Shown here in pieces: positions 1-7,210 of a stretch of 10,799 nucleotides of DNA. The stretch is taken from contig CAIMDR010000316.1 of assembly GCA_903839795.1 (NCBI GenBank), positions 1 to 10,799 of the forward strand. Reading direction: 5' to 3'. The notes beneath the pieces are model-generated. The model saw nothing but the letters and a program-made list of their open reading frames with translations, did no database searches and was not told where the DNA came from. This DNA is from an uncultured Methylococcaceae bacterium (GTDB taxonomy: Bacteria; Pseudomonadota; Gammaproteobacteria; Methylococcales; Methylomonadaceae). The position numbers and the translations under genes were made by a program. Position 1 is the first letter of the stretch. Each line of letters begins with the position of its first letter.

Positions 1-130
1 CGATAAAAAAGCACCAGGGTAAAAAATGTCCAGCAGACCGACTTAATGGCTTTGCCTATAGCGAGAATTGGTTGGAAAATCTATTGATTTCCGCTTCACT
101 CAAGGATTTTAGGTGCCCCCCATAATCCGG

Positions 131-136
131 TATAAT
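131..136 (+). promoter_or_regulatory. Possible -10 box upstream of aroE
   Basis: A perfect TATAAT hexamer lies 54 bp before the aroE ATG at 191. No good -35 box is visible: with 17-18 bp spacing the hexamer is TTTAGG or TTTTAG. The call therefore rests on the -10 box alone. If it is used, transcription would start near 143. That would exclude the in-frame GTG at 113 as the aroE start and supports the ATG at 191. Confidence 0.35.
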
Positions 137-190
137 CAGGATAAATGGAATAATTTTAAGGGTATTTCGGATGAAAATAAGAGTACAAAA

Positions 191-1024
191 ATGATATTGC
201 CAGATCACTATGCGGTCTTTGGTGACCCGATTAAACACAGCAAATCGCCACGGATTCATCAGATTTTTGCCGAACAAACCGGACAAGTGCTGGAATATAA
301 GGCACAAGAAGTGCCTGCCGAGCAATTTTCTGCGGCCGTGGCCGTTTTTTTTGCCAATGGCGGCAAGGGCTTAAATTGCACCATTCCATTGAAAGAACTT
401 GCTTGGGCTTATGCGGCGGTTAAAACAGAACGCGCCAGCATGGCAAAAGCGGTTAATACGCTGGCGTTACAGGCTGATGGTTCCTTACTTGGCGATAACA
501 CCGATGGTATTGGCTTGGTAACCGATTTAATGAGTAATCATGGTGTTGCTTTGGCAGGAAGCAGGATATTGATTTTGGGTGCGGGTGGCGCAAGCAGAGG
601 CATCATAGCGCCATTGCTTGAACAATCCGTGCAAGCACTCGTTATCGCTAACCGCACCCTTGATAAAGCCATCAATCTGGCGGCAGAATTTCAACATAAA
701 GGTGTCGTTAAGGGTTGCGGCTTTAGTGATTTAAAAAACCAGTCATTCGATTTAATCATAAACGCCACATCAACCAGTTTAAGCGGTCAATTACCGCCCT
801 TGCCAGAAGCGTTGCTCGCAACAAATGGCGTGTGTTATGACTTGGCGTATAGCAATGAGCCGACTGTTTTTGTTAAATGGGGACAAGAAAACCAAGCACT
901 AAAAAGCCTTGATGGTTTGGGTATGCTGGTAGAGCAAGCGGCTGAAGCCTTTTTTATCTGGCGAGGCATTCGCCCAAAAACCCGACCGGTTATTGAGCTA
1001 CTCAACGCAGAACGAAAGCTGTAA
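191..1024 (+). CDS. aroE: Shikimate dehydrogenase (NADP+)
   Basis: This cytosolic enzyme reduces 3-dehydroshikimate to shikimate with NADPH in the chorismate (aromatic amino acid) pathway. From the ATG at 191 the protein has 277 residues, close to the 272 of E. coli AroE. Shikimate-binding SKSP is at residues 17-20. The NCTIPLKE segment carries the catalytic Lys68, and GDNTDG carries Asp105. The Rossmann NADP loop GAGGASRG spans 130-137 and is followed by NRT (154-156), typical of NADP preference. The family C-terminal motif DGLGMLVEQAAEAF is intact. The frame is open back to a GTG at 113, which would add 26 residues with no family likeness. I chose the ATG because it puts the conserved YAVFGDP at residues 7-13 and has a weak AAGAG-like ribosome site. 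A 7-codon mini-ORF (171-194) overlaps the start by ATGA. The neighbour downstream is convergent. Confidence 0.96.
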   Translation: MILPDHYAVFGDPIKHSKSPRIHQIFAEQTGQVLEYKAQEVPAEQFSAAVAVFFANGGKGLNCTIPLKELAWAYAAVKTERASMAKAVNTLALQADGSLLGDNTDGIGLVTDLMSNHGVALAGSRILILGAGGASRGIIAPLLEQSVQALVIANRTLDKAINLAAEFQHKGVVKGCGFSDLKNQSFDLIINATSTSLSGQLPPLPEALLATNGVCYDLAYSNEPTVFVKWGQENQALKSLDGLGMLVEQAAEAFFIWRGIRPKTRPVIELLNAERKL

Positions 1025-1035
1025 AAAGCGATTTA

Positions 1036-1340
1036 TCCACGAAAAGCACGAAAGACACGAAAAAAATACCTGCTAAAAAAGTTGCCACAGATTCGCAGAT
1101 TATAAATTAAGGCCGTACGCAGAAAATAACCCTCGGAATCAGCCTGGTTCCCACGCCGGAGCGTCACTGCCCACAGTTAAGTACAATAACACAGTAGGAG
1201 CGGGCCATGCCCGCGATATTTTGGCAGCAATGCTTAGCTTTAGCTTCTTCATCGCGGGCATGGCCCGCTCCTACTTAATGACAGTGACGCAGGAGCGTGA
1301 AAACGATAGGATATTTCGTGTCTTTCGTGCTTTTCGTGGA
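1036..1340. repeat. Nested inverted-repeat element between aroE and the carbonic anhydrase gene
   Basis: Three layers of inverted repeat are stacked here. The outer arms (1036-1062 and 1314-1340) are perfect 27-nt complements built from a repeated CACGAAA unit. The middle arms (about 1143-1169 and 1282-1308) are imperfect; they share GCGTCACTG/CAGTGACGC and CACGC/GCGTG. The inner arms (1193-1217 and 1251-1275) are a perfect 25-nt REP-like pair. The left side has about 80 extra bases (1063-1142) compared with the 5 on the right, so the element has grown or been invaded asymmetrically. It contains no ORF. Lying between two convergent genes, it probably blocks read-through from both sides. No other part of this intergenic stretch shows a gene. 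Confidence 0.85.
1193..1275. repeat. REP doublet (REPIN-like), GTAGGAGCGGGC family
   Basis: Two copies of a REP-like unit face each other, separated by a 33-bp spacer. Each unit starts with the tetranucleotide GTAG and continues into a short hairpin, GCGGGC-CAT-GCCCGC. GTAG at the foot of a palindrome is the known hallmark of REP sequences mobilised by REP-associated tyrosine transposases (RAYTs). No RAYT gene is in this window. The two arms are identical over 25 nt, which implies recent spread or strong constraint. Confidence 0.75.
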
Positions 1341-1349
1341 CAACAGCTT

Positions 1350-1895
1350 TTAAATGGATTCTTTTCCCTGTTTTAAGTGCTCATTTTTCAACTGCACATA
1401 ATGTTGCGCTGAATATTCCAAAAACTCTTTTTCGGATTCTTTTAACGGTCTTACTTGTTTGGCAGGCGAACCGATATATAAATAACCGCTTTCCAGTCTT
1501 TTTCCAGGAGCCACCAAAGAACCTGCGCCCAGCATGACATAATCTTCGAGAACCGCATCATCCATGATAATTGCGCCAATGCCAATCAGACAATAATCGC
1601 CTACAGTGCAGGCATGCACTACGGCTTTATGCCCAATGGTTACGCCTTTTCCTATGGTTAAGGGATGGCCTTGGGTAGAAAATGGGCCGGCATGAGATAC
1701 ATGCAGTACAGAACCATCTTGAACATTGGTGCAGTCACCAATTTTTATACTTTCGACATCGCCTCTGATGACGGTAGCAGGCCATATCGATACGTCATTG
1801 CCTAGCGTCACATCACCAATGACGACGGCACTGTCATCGATATAAACAGACTCGCCAATGACAGGTTGCTTATCATTAAATTTTCTAATTGACAC
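1350..1895 (-). CDS. yrdA: Gamma-class carbonic anhydrase family protein (YrdA/PaaY type, left-handed beta helix)
   Basis: The protein has 181 residues, close to E. coli YrdA (184). It is a hexapeptide-repeat beta-helix from about residue 12 to 145, ending in a charged C-terminal helix that packs on the trimer. The metal ligands of archaeal Cam have counterparts in His65 (SVLHV), His89 (IGHK) and His94 (VVH). The RGD (44-46) and NVQD (57-60) motifs are present. The acidic proton-shuttle loop of Cam is missing, as in YrdA/PaaY proteins, so carbonic anhydrase activity is not certain; thioesterase-like or unknown roles remain possible. The start is GTG at 1893-1895, preceded by AAAGGAAG. It converges with aroE across a nested repeat. 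The aroE/yrdA proximity is also known from E. coli. It is divergent from the metallopeptidase gene. Confidence 0.9.
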   Translation of the reverse strand: MSIRKFNDKQPVIGESVYIDDSAVVIGDVTLGNDVSIWPATVIRGDVESIKIGDCTNVQDGSVLHVSHAGPFSTQGHPLTIGKGVTIGHKAVVHACTVGDYCLIGIGAIIMDDAVLEDYVMLGAGSLVAPGKRLESGYLYIGSPAKQVRPLKESEKEFLEYSAQHYVQLKNEHLKQGKESI

Positions 1896-1939
1896 AATAC
1901 TTCCTTTATTTTAAAACAAACATGAAAATAAACAGGATT

Positions 1940-1980
1940 TTGACATAAAATCACTTTTTGGGGATAGACTAAAATAGTCT
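1940..1980. promoter_or_regulatory. Divergent promoter region with IscR-like palindrome
   Basis: A perfect TTGACA is at 1940-1945 on the + strand, with TAGACT 19 bp downstream as a fair -10 (1965-1970). Just after it lies the palindrome AGACT-AAAAT-AGTCT (1966-1980). Its inner 13 bases, GACTAAAATAGTC, fit the core of the IscR type 1 site as I remember it (GACT-RWWWY-AGTC). The flanks of that consensus do not match. The region serves the divergent carbonic anhydrase (-) and metallopeptidase (+) genes. Whether a regulator binds here is an inference. Confidence 0.4.
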
Positions 1981-2033
1981 CAGGCGCTTGCATTGTTAAA
2001 AACGACAAATCACTCTGATTTTAAAGGTACAGC

Positions 2034-2735
2034 ATGACGGTCATACAAGGAAACGGCTTTGTTGCCGAGATAATTCGTTCTTCCAAAAGAAAAACTTCAG
2101 CCATCAAAATACAAAAAGGCAAGGTATTTATTATGGTTCCTGAGTGGTTAAGCCTCGCAGTGATTGAATCTTTAGTGACTGAAAAGACGCGCTGGATAAA
2201 AGAAAAATTGGCTATTCAGAAAGAAATTATAGCCATTAAACCGAAAGAATTTGTTTCGGGTGAAGCCTTTTCTTGCCTGGGTAAGAGTCACCCGTTAAAA
2301 ATTGAATCAGGTCTTTATCCGGCTATTAAACTCCATCAGGATGAATTGGTGGTTTCAGTCAGGGATAAGGCCGCAGACAACGCCCAAGCTATCAAGCAAT
2401 TACTCATTAAATGGTTTAAGCAGCAAGCTGAATCGGCATTGAGAGACAAGACCGAGCATTATTCCAGAATAATTGGCGTTAATGCTTCGTCCGTTACCAT
2501 TAAATCGTTTAAAGCAAGATGGGGCAGTTGTAACGTTACGGCAGGTATTCAATATAACTGGAAAATTATTATCGCGCCTGACCGCATCGTTAATTATGTG
2601 GTCATTCACGAGTTATGTCATATCTTGCACCACAACCATTCGCCTGCTTTCTGGAAAGCCGTTGAACGATATTGTCATGATTACCGCGAGTGTGGTGCGT
2701 GGTTAAAAAGCAATGGTGCCCGTTTGGAGATTTAA
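2034..2735 (+). CDS. YgjP-like zinc metallopeptidase (DUF45/M48-type domain)
   Basis: This is a predicted soluble zinc-dependent peptidase of the YgjP/WLM-like (DUF45) group, with 233 residues and no signal peptide or membrane segment. The C-terminal catalytic domain shows the family marks in order: RWGSC at 162-166, then HELCH at 192-196 with zinc ligands His192 and His196 and the catalytic Glu193. NHSPAFW follows at 201-207 and supplies the likely third ligand, His202. The N-terminal half (about 1-120) is the usual beta-rich part that precedes the domain in this family. The start is ATG with AAAGG six bases upstream. No substrate is known to me for this family; DUF45 genes often lie next to unrelated housekeeping genes. 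The stop codon is 5 bp from that of the opposing gene, with no terminator hairpin between them, so + strand transcripts probably run into the antisense of its neighbour. Confidence 0.88.
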   Translation: MTVIQGNGFVAEIIRSSKRKTSAIKIQKGKVFIMVPEWLSLAVIESLVTEKTRWIKEKLAIQKEIIAIKPKEFVSGEAFSCLGKSHPLKIESGLYPAIKLHQDELVVSVRDKAADNAQAIKQLLIKWFKQQAESALRDKTEHYSRIIGVNASSVTIKSFKARWGSCNVTAGIQYNWKIIIAPDRIVNYVVIHELCHILHHNHSPAFWKAVERYCHDYRECGAWLKSNGARLEI

Positions 2736-2740
2736 AATAC

Positions 2741-3100
2741 TCAGGTCTTACCGTTTGGGCCAAAGGAGGTTAGTGCGATGATCAGAAAAATGATCAGCAG
2801 TATTGGCCAGAAAAAGGGCACGACAATGGCAATCCCCAGTAAGGCAACAAAGGCGGCCGCCATAAACAGGAATAAGCCGACACCTAAAAACAACAAGACT
2901 ATCAGCACTCCCGTGATGAGCATAATCACTAAAAATGAAGGAATAGCGGCAAGATGAACCAACGAATTGGCAACCGGTGCGCCGTTCATCATGATGCTAA
3001 ATTGACCAACATCCGGATGAAATAAATAGCTAAAAATCGCAATCACCAGTCCCACTATCAGTACTTTTGTTATTAGTTTGGTTTTACTTGGGTGTTCCAT
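2741..3100 (-). CDS. Small multi-pass membrane protein, unknown function
   Basis: I do not recognise this 119-residue protein. A short basic N-terminus (HPSKTKLITK) is followed by a hydrophobic helix at about 9-26. A loop of about 20 residues comes next (HPDVGQFSIMMNGAPVA). Two long, almost continuous hydrophobic stretches then follow (about 48-76 and 80-112), and the tail is short and polar (SFGPNGKT). It should be an inner-membrane protein with three or four helices. No charged residue lies inside the helices and there are no Cys or other obvious ligand residues. It starts with ATG behind GAGGTG. It is on the same strand as the ETR1-like kinase gene, but 282 bp of repeats separate them. Co-transcription is possible but not shown. 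Confidence 0.75.
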   Translation of the reverse strand: MEHPSKTKLITKVLIVGLVIAIFSYLFHPDVGQFSIMMNGAPVANSLVHLAAIPSFLVIMLITGVLIVLLFLGVGLFLFMAAAFVALLGIAIVVPFFWPILLIIFLIIALTSFGPNGKT

Positions 3101-3164
3101 AAATCACCTCACATAGATTGATTGTTGGTTAAAAAAGTTGGCTACCAAGTTAAGATAGGACAGT

Positions 3165-3301
3165 GGTAGGGTGCGCATCGCGCACCTAAAACCGCATTCA
3201 CTAAACGGCTTTATTTGCACCACAACACTTATTGTTTTCTACCTTTAGCCTATTGGGTTTCTTTCTCTGGCATTGTTGTGGTGCGCGATGCGCACCCTAC
3301 C
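3165..3301. repeat. REP doublet (REPIN-like), GTAGGGTGCGC family
   Basis: Perfect 22-nt inverted arms lie at 3165-3186 and 3280-3301. Each arm has GTAG followed by a 7-bp hairpin, GGTGCGC-ATC-GCGCACC. A second inverted pair, GCACCACAAC (3217-3226) and GTTGTGGTGC (3275-3284), overlaps the right arm and offers an alternative fold. The architecture is the same as the doublet at 1193-1275 but the sequence differs, so it is a second REP family. It sits in the 282-bp gap between two minus-strand genes, where no coding sequence is visible. Confidence 0.75.
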
Positions 3302-3318
3302 GGTCTTGGGCATCTTAC

Positions 3319-3353
3319 TCCCTCGCCCTCCGGGAGAGGGTTGGGGTGAGGGG
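3319..3353. repeat. GC-rich hairpin repeat downstream of the ETR1-like kinase gene
   Basis: CCCTCGCCC at the left pairs with GGGTGAGGG at the right (one G-T wobble). A CTCCGGGAG core lies between them. The sequence type (CCCTCGCCCTC...GAGAGGG...GGGGTGAGGG) is one I recognise as a dispersed palindromic repeat of proteobacterial genomes. It lies 30 bp past the stop of the minus-strand kinase gene. There it could act as a transcript end-stabilising structure or weak terminator, but no T-run follows on the minus strand. Confidence 0.55.
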
Positions 3354-3382
3354 ATATAAATGATTAAGTTATTTTATGCACG

Positions 3383-5257
3383 TTACTTATTGCGTGCCGG
3401 CAAGGTGAAATAAAAAGTGGTGCCTTTCCCCGGTTGGCTATTAAAATGCAAATACCCTTCGTGGGCTTCGATGAGCGAGCTACTGATGGAAAGTCCCATG
3501 CCCATGCCGTCTGACTTGGTGGTGAAAAAAGGCATTAATATTTTTTCTTGCTGGTCTTCATCAATTCCCGATCCATTGTCCTTTATTCTGACTTGTATGC
3601 TATTGTTGGAAGTTAATTCACTCTGTATGCTTAAGCGGCGTTCCTGGTTTGAAGGGCAGTTTTGCAAGGCATCAATACTATTTCGGATCAGGTTTATGAG
3701 AACCTGTTCAATTTGTACCTGATCGACATTGACAGACGGCAGTGGGTCTTCCAGTTCAAAGCTTAGCGTTATGTTATGTTCTTTAAGCTCATCAACACAC
3801 AGGCCGGCCGCGTTATTAATCAAGGTATTAATGTTACTGATTGAGCGTTGTGTGGCATGGGTTTTAACAAATTCCCTCATACGATGAATTATCCGCCCCG
3901 CTCTTAACGCTTGTTGCTGGGTTTTATGCAAAATTTCCGAGAGCTTTTCCATATCAAGCTTTTCAGCTTTAATAAGGTTTAAACTGACTTGCGTATAGGT
4001 GTTAATAGCCGTCAGTGGCTGGTTAACTTCATGGGCAATGCCTGATGCCATTTCTCCCATCAGTCCCAGACGGGTGACATGGGAGAGTTGGTTTAGATGT
4101 TCCTTGTCTTGTTGTTCCTGATGTTTACGTAAACTGACATCTCTAACAATGATTGTAAAATAGTGCGCATTGTCGATTGAATACTCTGCTATGGATAGAT
4201 CCAGTGGCACTACTGAGCCATTTTTGTGAAGACCATCAATTTCCTGAATTTGACGGCTCGGTTGAGCGGTATTGAAGAAGTTGAAATGCGCTAGCGGAAT
4301 GAGAATGCTAATGCCGCACCCCACCAGTTCTTCGGGCTTATAGCCAAAAATAGTTTCTACAGCGGCATTAGCCGATATGATATTGTTGTTGGACATATCA
4401 ACGGTAATAATACCTTCTACCGAGGCATTAAAAATGGAGTCAAGCTTAGCTTCCATTAGTTTGCGTTCGGTAACGTCGGTAATAAAGCCGTGCCAGAGTG
4501 TGGCACCGTTCGCTTCCCGCTCCGGTACGGCGTTGCCGAACAGCCAGCGTACAATACCGTCATTAAACTTGACCCGATATTCATGGCTCCACGGAGTTAA
4601 GTTTTGTGCGGATTTCTTGATGGAGGCTTTAACGTCGCTGAGGTCGTCCGGATGAATAAACGTAAATACTTTGGACGCATCTTTGTGGACTTCTTCCTGG
4701 CTGGTTTGGTATATATCCCGAATGCCTTCACTGGCAAAAGGAAAGCAGGAGCTACCATCGGGAAGCAAACGATATTGGTAAACCATTCCCGGCACCCGAC
4801 TGGCAATTTTTTGGAGGCGGTCGAAAGCTTCTTGCTGAGCCAGTTGCGCTATTTTTCTTTGTTCTATTTCCGCTTGCAGTTGCTTGTCAGTCGGTAAGGA
4901 CAAGGCTTGGGGCACAACCCACAGCATTAATGCGGCGGTGACAATCGAGATAACTGCCGTAAAAGCCTTAAGCAAGCCATCCAGCCAATATAAAGGTATC
5001 CATATCGTAACGGCTGACAGTAAATGCGTGGTGCCGCAAGCGATAATAAACCCCGCAAACAGTATGCCCAGCCACGGATACTGTATATCTTTACGTTGCC
5101 GGATAAAATAGACAATAGTAAAAGGAATGGAATAATAGGCCAGCGTAATCAGCAGATCCGAGACAACGTGTAGCCAAAGTAAAACAGGGCTCCACGACAG
5201 ACAATAGCCGTGAGGAATGAGGTCTTTAATACCCAAAAGGTCAATCAGTGCTTGCAT
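3383..5257 (-). CDS. Ethylene-receptor-like (ETR1-type) membrane sensor histidine kinase with two PAS domains
   Basis: The 624 residues contain, in order, an ETR1-like ethylene-binding membrane domain of three helices (about 22-118), PAS (about 148-266), PAS (about 270-380), HisKA and HATPase. In the membrane domain, SDLLITLAYYSIP (33-45) and IIACGTTHL (71-79) match ETR1. Asp34, Tyr41, Ile44, Pro45, Ile71, Cys74 and His78 line up with ETR1 Asp25, Tyr32, Ile35, Pro36, Ile62, Cys65 and His69. Cys74 and His78 would be the Cu(I) ligands. The kinase core looks active: His409 in AHEVNQPL, an N box at 522-530, DNGSGID at 560-566, PFFTTK and GMGMGL at 584-589. It has no receiver domain, and no adjacent regulator gene lies on its strand, so it is an orphan kinase. 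The start is the only ATG near the domain, but it lacks a clear ribosome site. Ethylene, copper or another small hydrophobic signal could be the ligand; that part is inference. Confidence 0.92.
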   Translation of the reverse strand: MQALIDLLGIKDLIPHGYCLSWSPVLLWLHVVSDLLITLAYYSIPFTIVYFIRQRKDIQYPWLGILFAGFIIACGTTHLLSAVTIWIPLYWLDGLLKAFTAVISIVTAALMLWVVPQALSLPTDKQLQAEIEQRKIAQLAQQEAFDRLQKIASRVPGMVYQYRLLPDGSSCFPFASEGIRDIYQTSQEEVHKDASKVFTFIHPDDLSDVKASIKKSAQNLTPWSHEYRVKFNDGIVRWLFGNAVPEREANGATLWHGFITDVTERKLMEAKLDSIFNASVEGIITVDMSNNNIISANAAVETIFGYKPEELVGCGISILIPLAHFNFFNTAQPSRQIQEIDGLHKNGSVVPLDLSIAEYSIDNAHYFTIIVRDVSLRKHQEQQDKEHLNQLSHVTRLGLMGEMASGIAHEVNQPLTAINTYTQVSLNLIKAEKLDMEKLSEILHKTQQQALRAGRIIHRMREFVKTHATQRSISNINTLINNAAGLCVDELKEHNITLSFELEDPLPSVNVDQVQIEQVLINLIRNSIDALQNCPSNQERRLSIQSELTSNNSIQVRIKDNGSGIDEDQQEKILMPFFTTKSDGMGMGLSISSSLIEAHEGYLHFNSQPGKGTTFYFTLPARNK

Positions 5258-5346
5258 GTGTCAGTTGAATTGGCGGCTTATTAAAAGTTGGTTTACAATT
5301 AATCTGTTAAGGAAATTTTTATAACAATAAATCAAGAGGTAATTTC

Positions 5347-5661
5347 ATGAAAATGCTCGTTAAGTTAACCGTTATGTTGGCACTGGCTTCTTTAAGTCAG
5401 GCAAGTTTAGCAGCTGATCCTGTTGAAAAGAAATCTGAAATGACAATGGATCATGGCATGGATGAATCAAAAATGATGGAGCATTTAAAAATAAGGCAGG
5501 AAGAGATTCTAAAAATGCATGATCTTTCCAATAAAATTCTTGCAGAAACTGATCCAAAGAAACAGCAAGTCTTGAAAGATCAACAGCTTGAACTGATTAA
5601 AGCCGAGCATATTAAAATGATGTCCATGCATCATTCAAAAATGATGGGTATGACTAAATAA
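5347..5661 (+). CDS. Secreted Met/His-rich small protein, putative periplasmic copper binder
   Basis: This 104-residue protein belongs to no family I can name. A signal peptide is clear: basic MKMLVK, a hydrophobic core, and a likely cut after ASLA (residues 19-22). The mature 82 residues hold 12 Met and 6 His and no Cys. They cluster at both ends, MTMDHGMDESKMMEH (32-46) and MMSMHHSKMMGM (91-102). A charged helical middle, probably a hairpin of two helices, separates them. Such Met/His clusters are typical of periplasmic Cu(I)/Ag(I) binders, so metal storage or delivery is a reasonable guess, not a proof. The start has AGAGG eight bases upstream. The gene is monocistronic with a terminator directly downstream, and it is divergent from the ETR1-like kinase gene, with which it shares an 89-bp promoter region. 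Confidence 0.82.
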   Translation: MKMLVKLTVMLALASLSQASLAADPVEKKSEMTMDHGMDESKMMEHLKIRQEEILKMHDLSNKILAETDPKKQQVLKDQQLELIKAEHIKMMSMHHSKMMGMTK

Positions 5662-5683
5662 ATAGTCTCAACGAAGACCTGAA

Positions 5684-5723
5684 GGACACGACGAAATAAA
5701 ATGTCGTGTTCTTTATTTTTTTT
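5684..5723 (+). terminator. Rho-independent terminator after the Met/His-rich protein gene
   Basis: A 9-bp stem pairs 5684-5692 (GGACACGAC) with 5703-5711 (GTCGTGTTC); one pair is G-T. The loop has 10 bases, and the T-rich run 5712-5723 is broken by a single A. It works only for the + strand; on the other strand no T-run follows the hairpin. Confidence 0.8.
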
Positions 5724-5776
5724 CGCAGTGTACACATTTTTTATTGGCAATGCGAAATATTAGTCGCCAGATTATA

Positions 5777-7210
5777 TTAATCTACGGTTTTCAGATTGTA
5801 TTTTCTTACCCGATAGCGTAGCGTTTCCCTGGTTGCGCCTAGCGCCCTGGCGGCTCCGGTCAAATTGTTATCGGCTCGTTCCAGTGCAGTTTTAATGATA
5901 AATCGATCCATATCATCCAGTGCCATACTGCCATCCAACGGTAAAAAAATACCTTGTTCACTCGATTTTGCTTGAGAGTGGCTATCGATCCCTGCAACGC
6001 GTTGATCCCGATCACTTAAGCCTGCCTGGGCATGCTGTCCCGGCAATTGCAGCCATTGTCCCGGAAAGGTTGCGCCGTCAGAAAATAATACGCAGCGTTC
6101 AATCACATTACGCAATTCCCTGACATTACCCGGCCAGTGATGCGCTTTAAGCTTGTTCCATACTTCATCAGGAATATCTTTTACTTGTCGTCCGGCTTTG
6201 GCATTGTATTCAGCAACAAACAGCGGCACCAGCTCGTCAAGATCTTCAACGGCTTCACGCAGTGGCGGCAAAATCACTTTAAACACGCTTAAACGGTGAT
6301 ATAAGTCAGCGCGAAAACTACCCTCCTGAGCCATTTGTTCCAGATCACGGTTACTGGCCGCAACTATCTGCACATCAACACTGATCTCTTTTTCACCGCC
6401 CAAGCGGCGCACTTTGTGATCCTCAATGGCTTTAAGCAACTTGGCTTGTAAATCCAGCGGCATTTCACCGATTTCATCCATAAACAAGGTGCCGCCATCG
6501 GCTTGTTCCAATAAACCACGATGACGTCCCGATGCACCGGTAAAGGCACCGGGCTCATGACCAAATAACTCGGATTCTAATAGTTCTCGCGGCAATGCGG
6601 CACAATTAACTTCAATCATCGGTTGTTGGGCGCGAGGGCCACCGTAGTGCAGGATGCGTGCGGTCAAACCCTTGCCGGTGCCGCTTTCGCCACCGATAAT
6701 CAAGGCGCTGAACGGAACTTGCGTTAGTTTTGCCAGTAACTGCCTGATTTCTTGCGCTTGCTGGCTATGCCCCAAATAAGCCTCCGGCGAGTAACGCCGA
6801 TGACCTTGCTTGGTTTGATCAATAACCCGACGCTGAATAGACGCACTACGCGTAGCACTGGTTACGACCAGGTCGAGACGTTCCAAATCACAGGGTTTTT
6901 CCAGAAAATCATAAGCACCCAGACGCAGCGCTCTGACTGAATCGGGCACGCTGCCGTAACCGGTTAAAAACAGCCATTCGGCATAGCTGACATGTTTTTT
7001 CATCGCTTCCATAAAGTCCAGCGCGTTACCATCCGGCAAGTTCATATCCGAGAGTATTAGTAGCGGTTCTATGCGATTTTTAAGCAGTAACGTTTTGGCT
7101 TTTTCTAAGGTGTCAGCCAATACGACATCCCAGCCTTGTGCCCGGTAGTGACGAGAAAGCTCGGTACCCAGCAGTTTTTCATCTTCAATGATGAGGAGTG
7201 TTTCTATCAT
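5777..7210 (-). CDS. Sigma-54-dependent response regulator, NtrC family
   Basis: The 477-residue cytosolic transcription activator has three modules. The receiver (about 3-118) has the acidic pair Glu9/Asp10, the phospho-acceptor Asp55 ([11 protein letters not shown]), Thr83 and Lys105. The AAA+ domain (about 144-375) has Walker A GESGTGKG at 174-181, the sigma-54 contact loop GAFTGA at 221-226 and Walker B TLFMDEIG at 241-248; WPGNVREL at 359-366 marks its end. A Fis-type helix-turn-helix is at about 448-470 ([18 protein letters not shown]). A Gln/Ser-rich linker of about 50 residues precedes the DNA-binding part. All catalytic motifs are intact, so it should drive open-complex formation at -24/-12 promoters when phosphorylated. 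Its ATG overlaps the stop of the kinase gene by four bases (ATGA), so the two are translationally coupled and the kinase is almost certainly its partner. The target genes are not shown, except a possible site upstream of the operon. Confidence 0.95.
   Translation of the reverse strand: MIETLLIIEDEKLLGTELSRHYRAQGWDVVLADTLEKAKTLLLKNRIEPLLILSDMNLPDGNALDFMEAMKKHVSYAEWLFLTGYGSVPDSVRALRLGAYDFLEKPCDLERLDLVVTSATRSASIQRRVIDQTKQGHRRYSPEAYLGHSQQAQEIRQLLAKLTQVPFSALIIGGESGTGKGLTARILHYGGPRAQQPMIEVNCAALPRELLESELFGHEPGAFTGASGRHRGLLEQADGGTLFMDEIGEMPLDLQAKLLKAIEDHKVRRLGGEKEISVDVQIVAASNRDLEQMAQEGSFRADLYHRLSVFKVILPPLREAVEDLDELVPLFVAEYNAKAGRQVKDIPDEVWNKLKAHHWPGNVRELRNVIERCVLFSDGATFPGQWLQLPGQHAQAGLSDRDQRVAGIDSHSQAKSSEQGIFLPLDGSMALDDMDRFIIKTALERADNNLTGAARALGATRETLRYRVRKYNLKTVD

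Noticed and set aside
3..125. Open frame on the + strand from the left edge to a TAA, as a possible 3' end of an upstream gene
   Set aside because: Only 40 codons, no recognisable family, and it overlaps the region of the presumed aroE promoter. Such a length is expected by chance.
113..190. GTG at 113 as the aroE start, adding 26 residues
   Set aside because: The extra residues match nothing in AroE, and a TATAAT box lies inside that stretch.
1808..2008. Minus-strand frame overlapping the start of the carbonic anhydrase gene
   Set aside because: It overlaps a clear family gene in another frame, has no motif, and covers the promoter region.
5721..5757. Inverted pair TTTCGCA/TGCGAAA as a terminator for the minus-strand regulator gene
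   Set aside because: The loop of 23 bases is long and, on the minus strand, A's instead of T's follow the hairpin.
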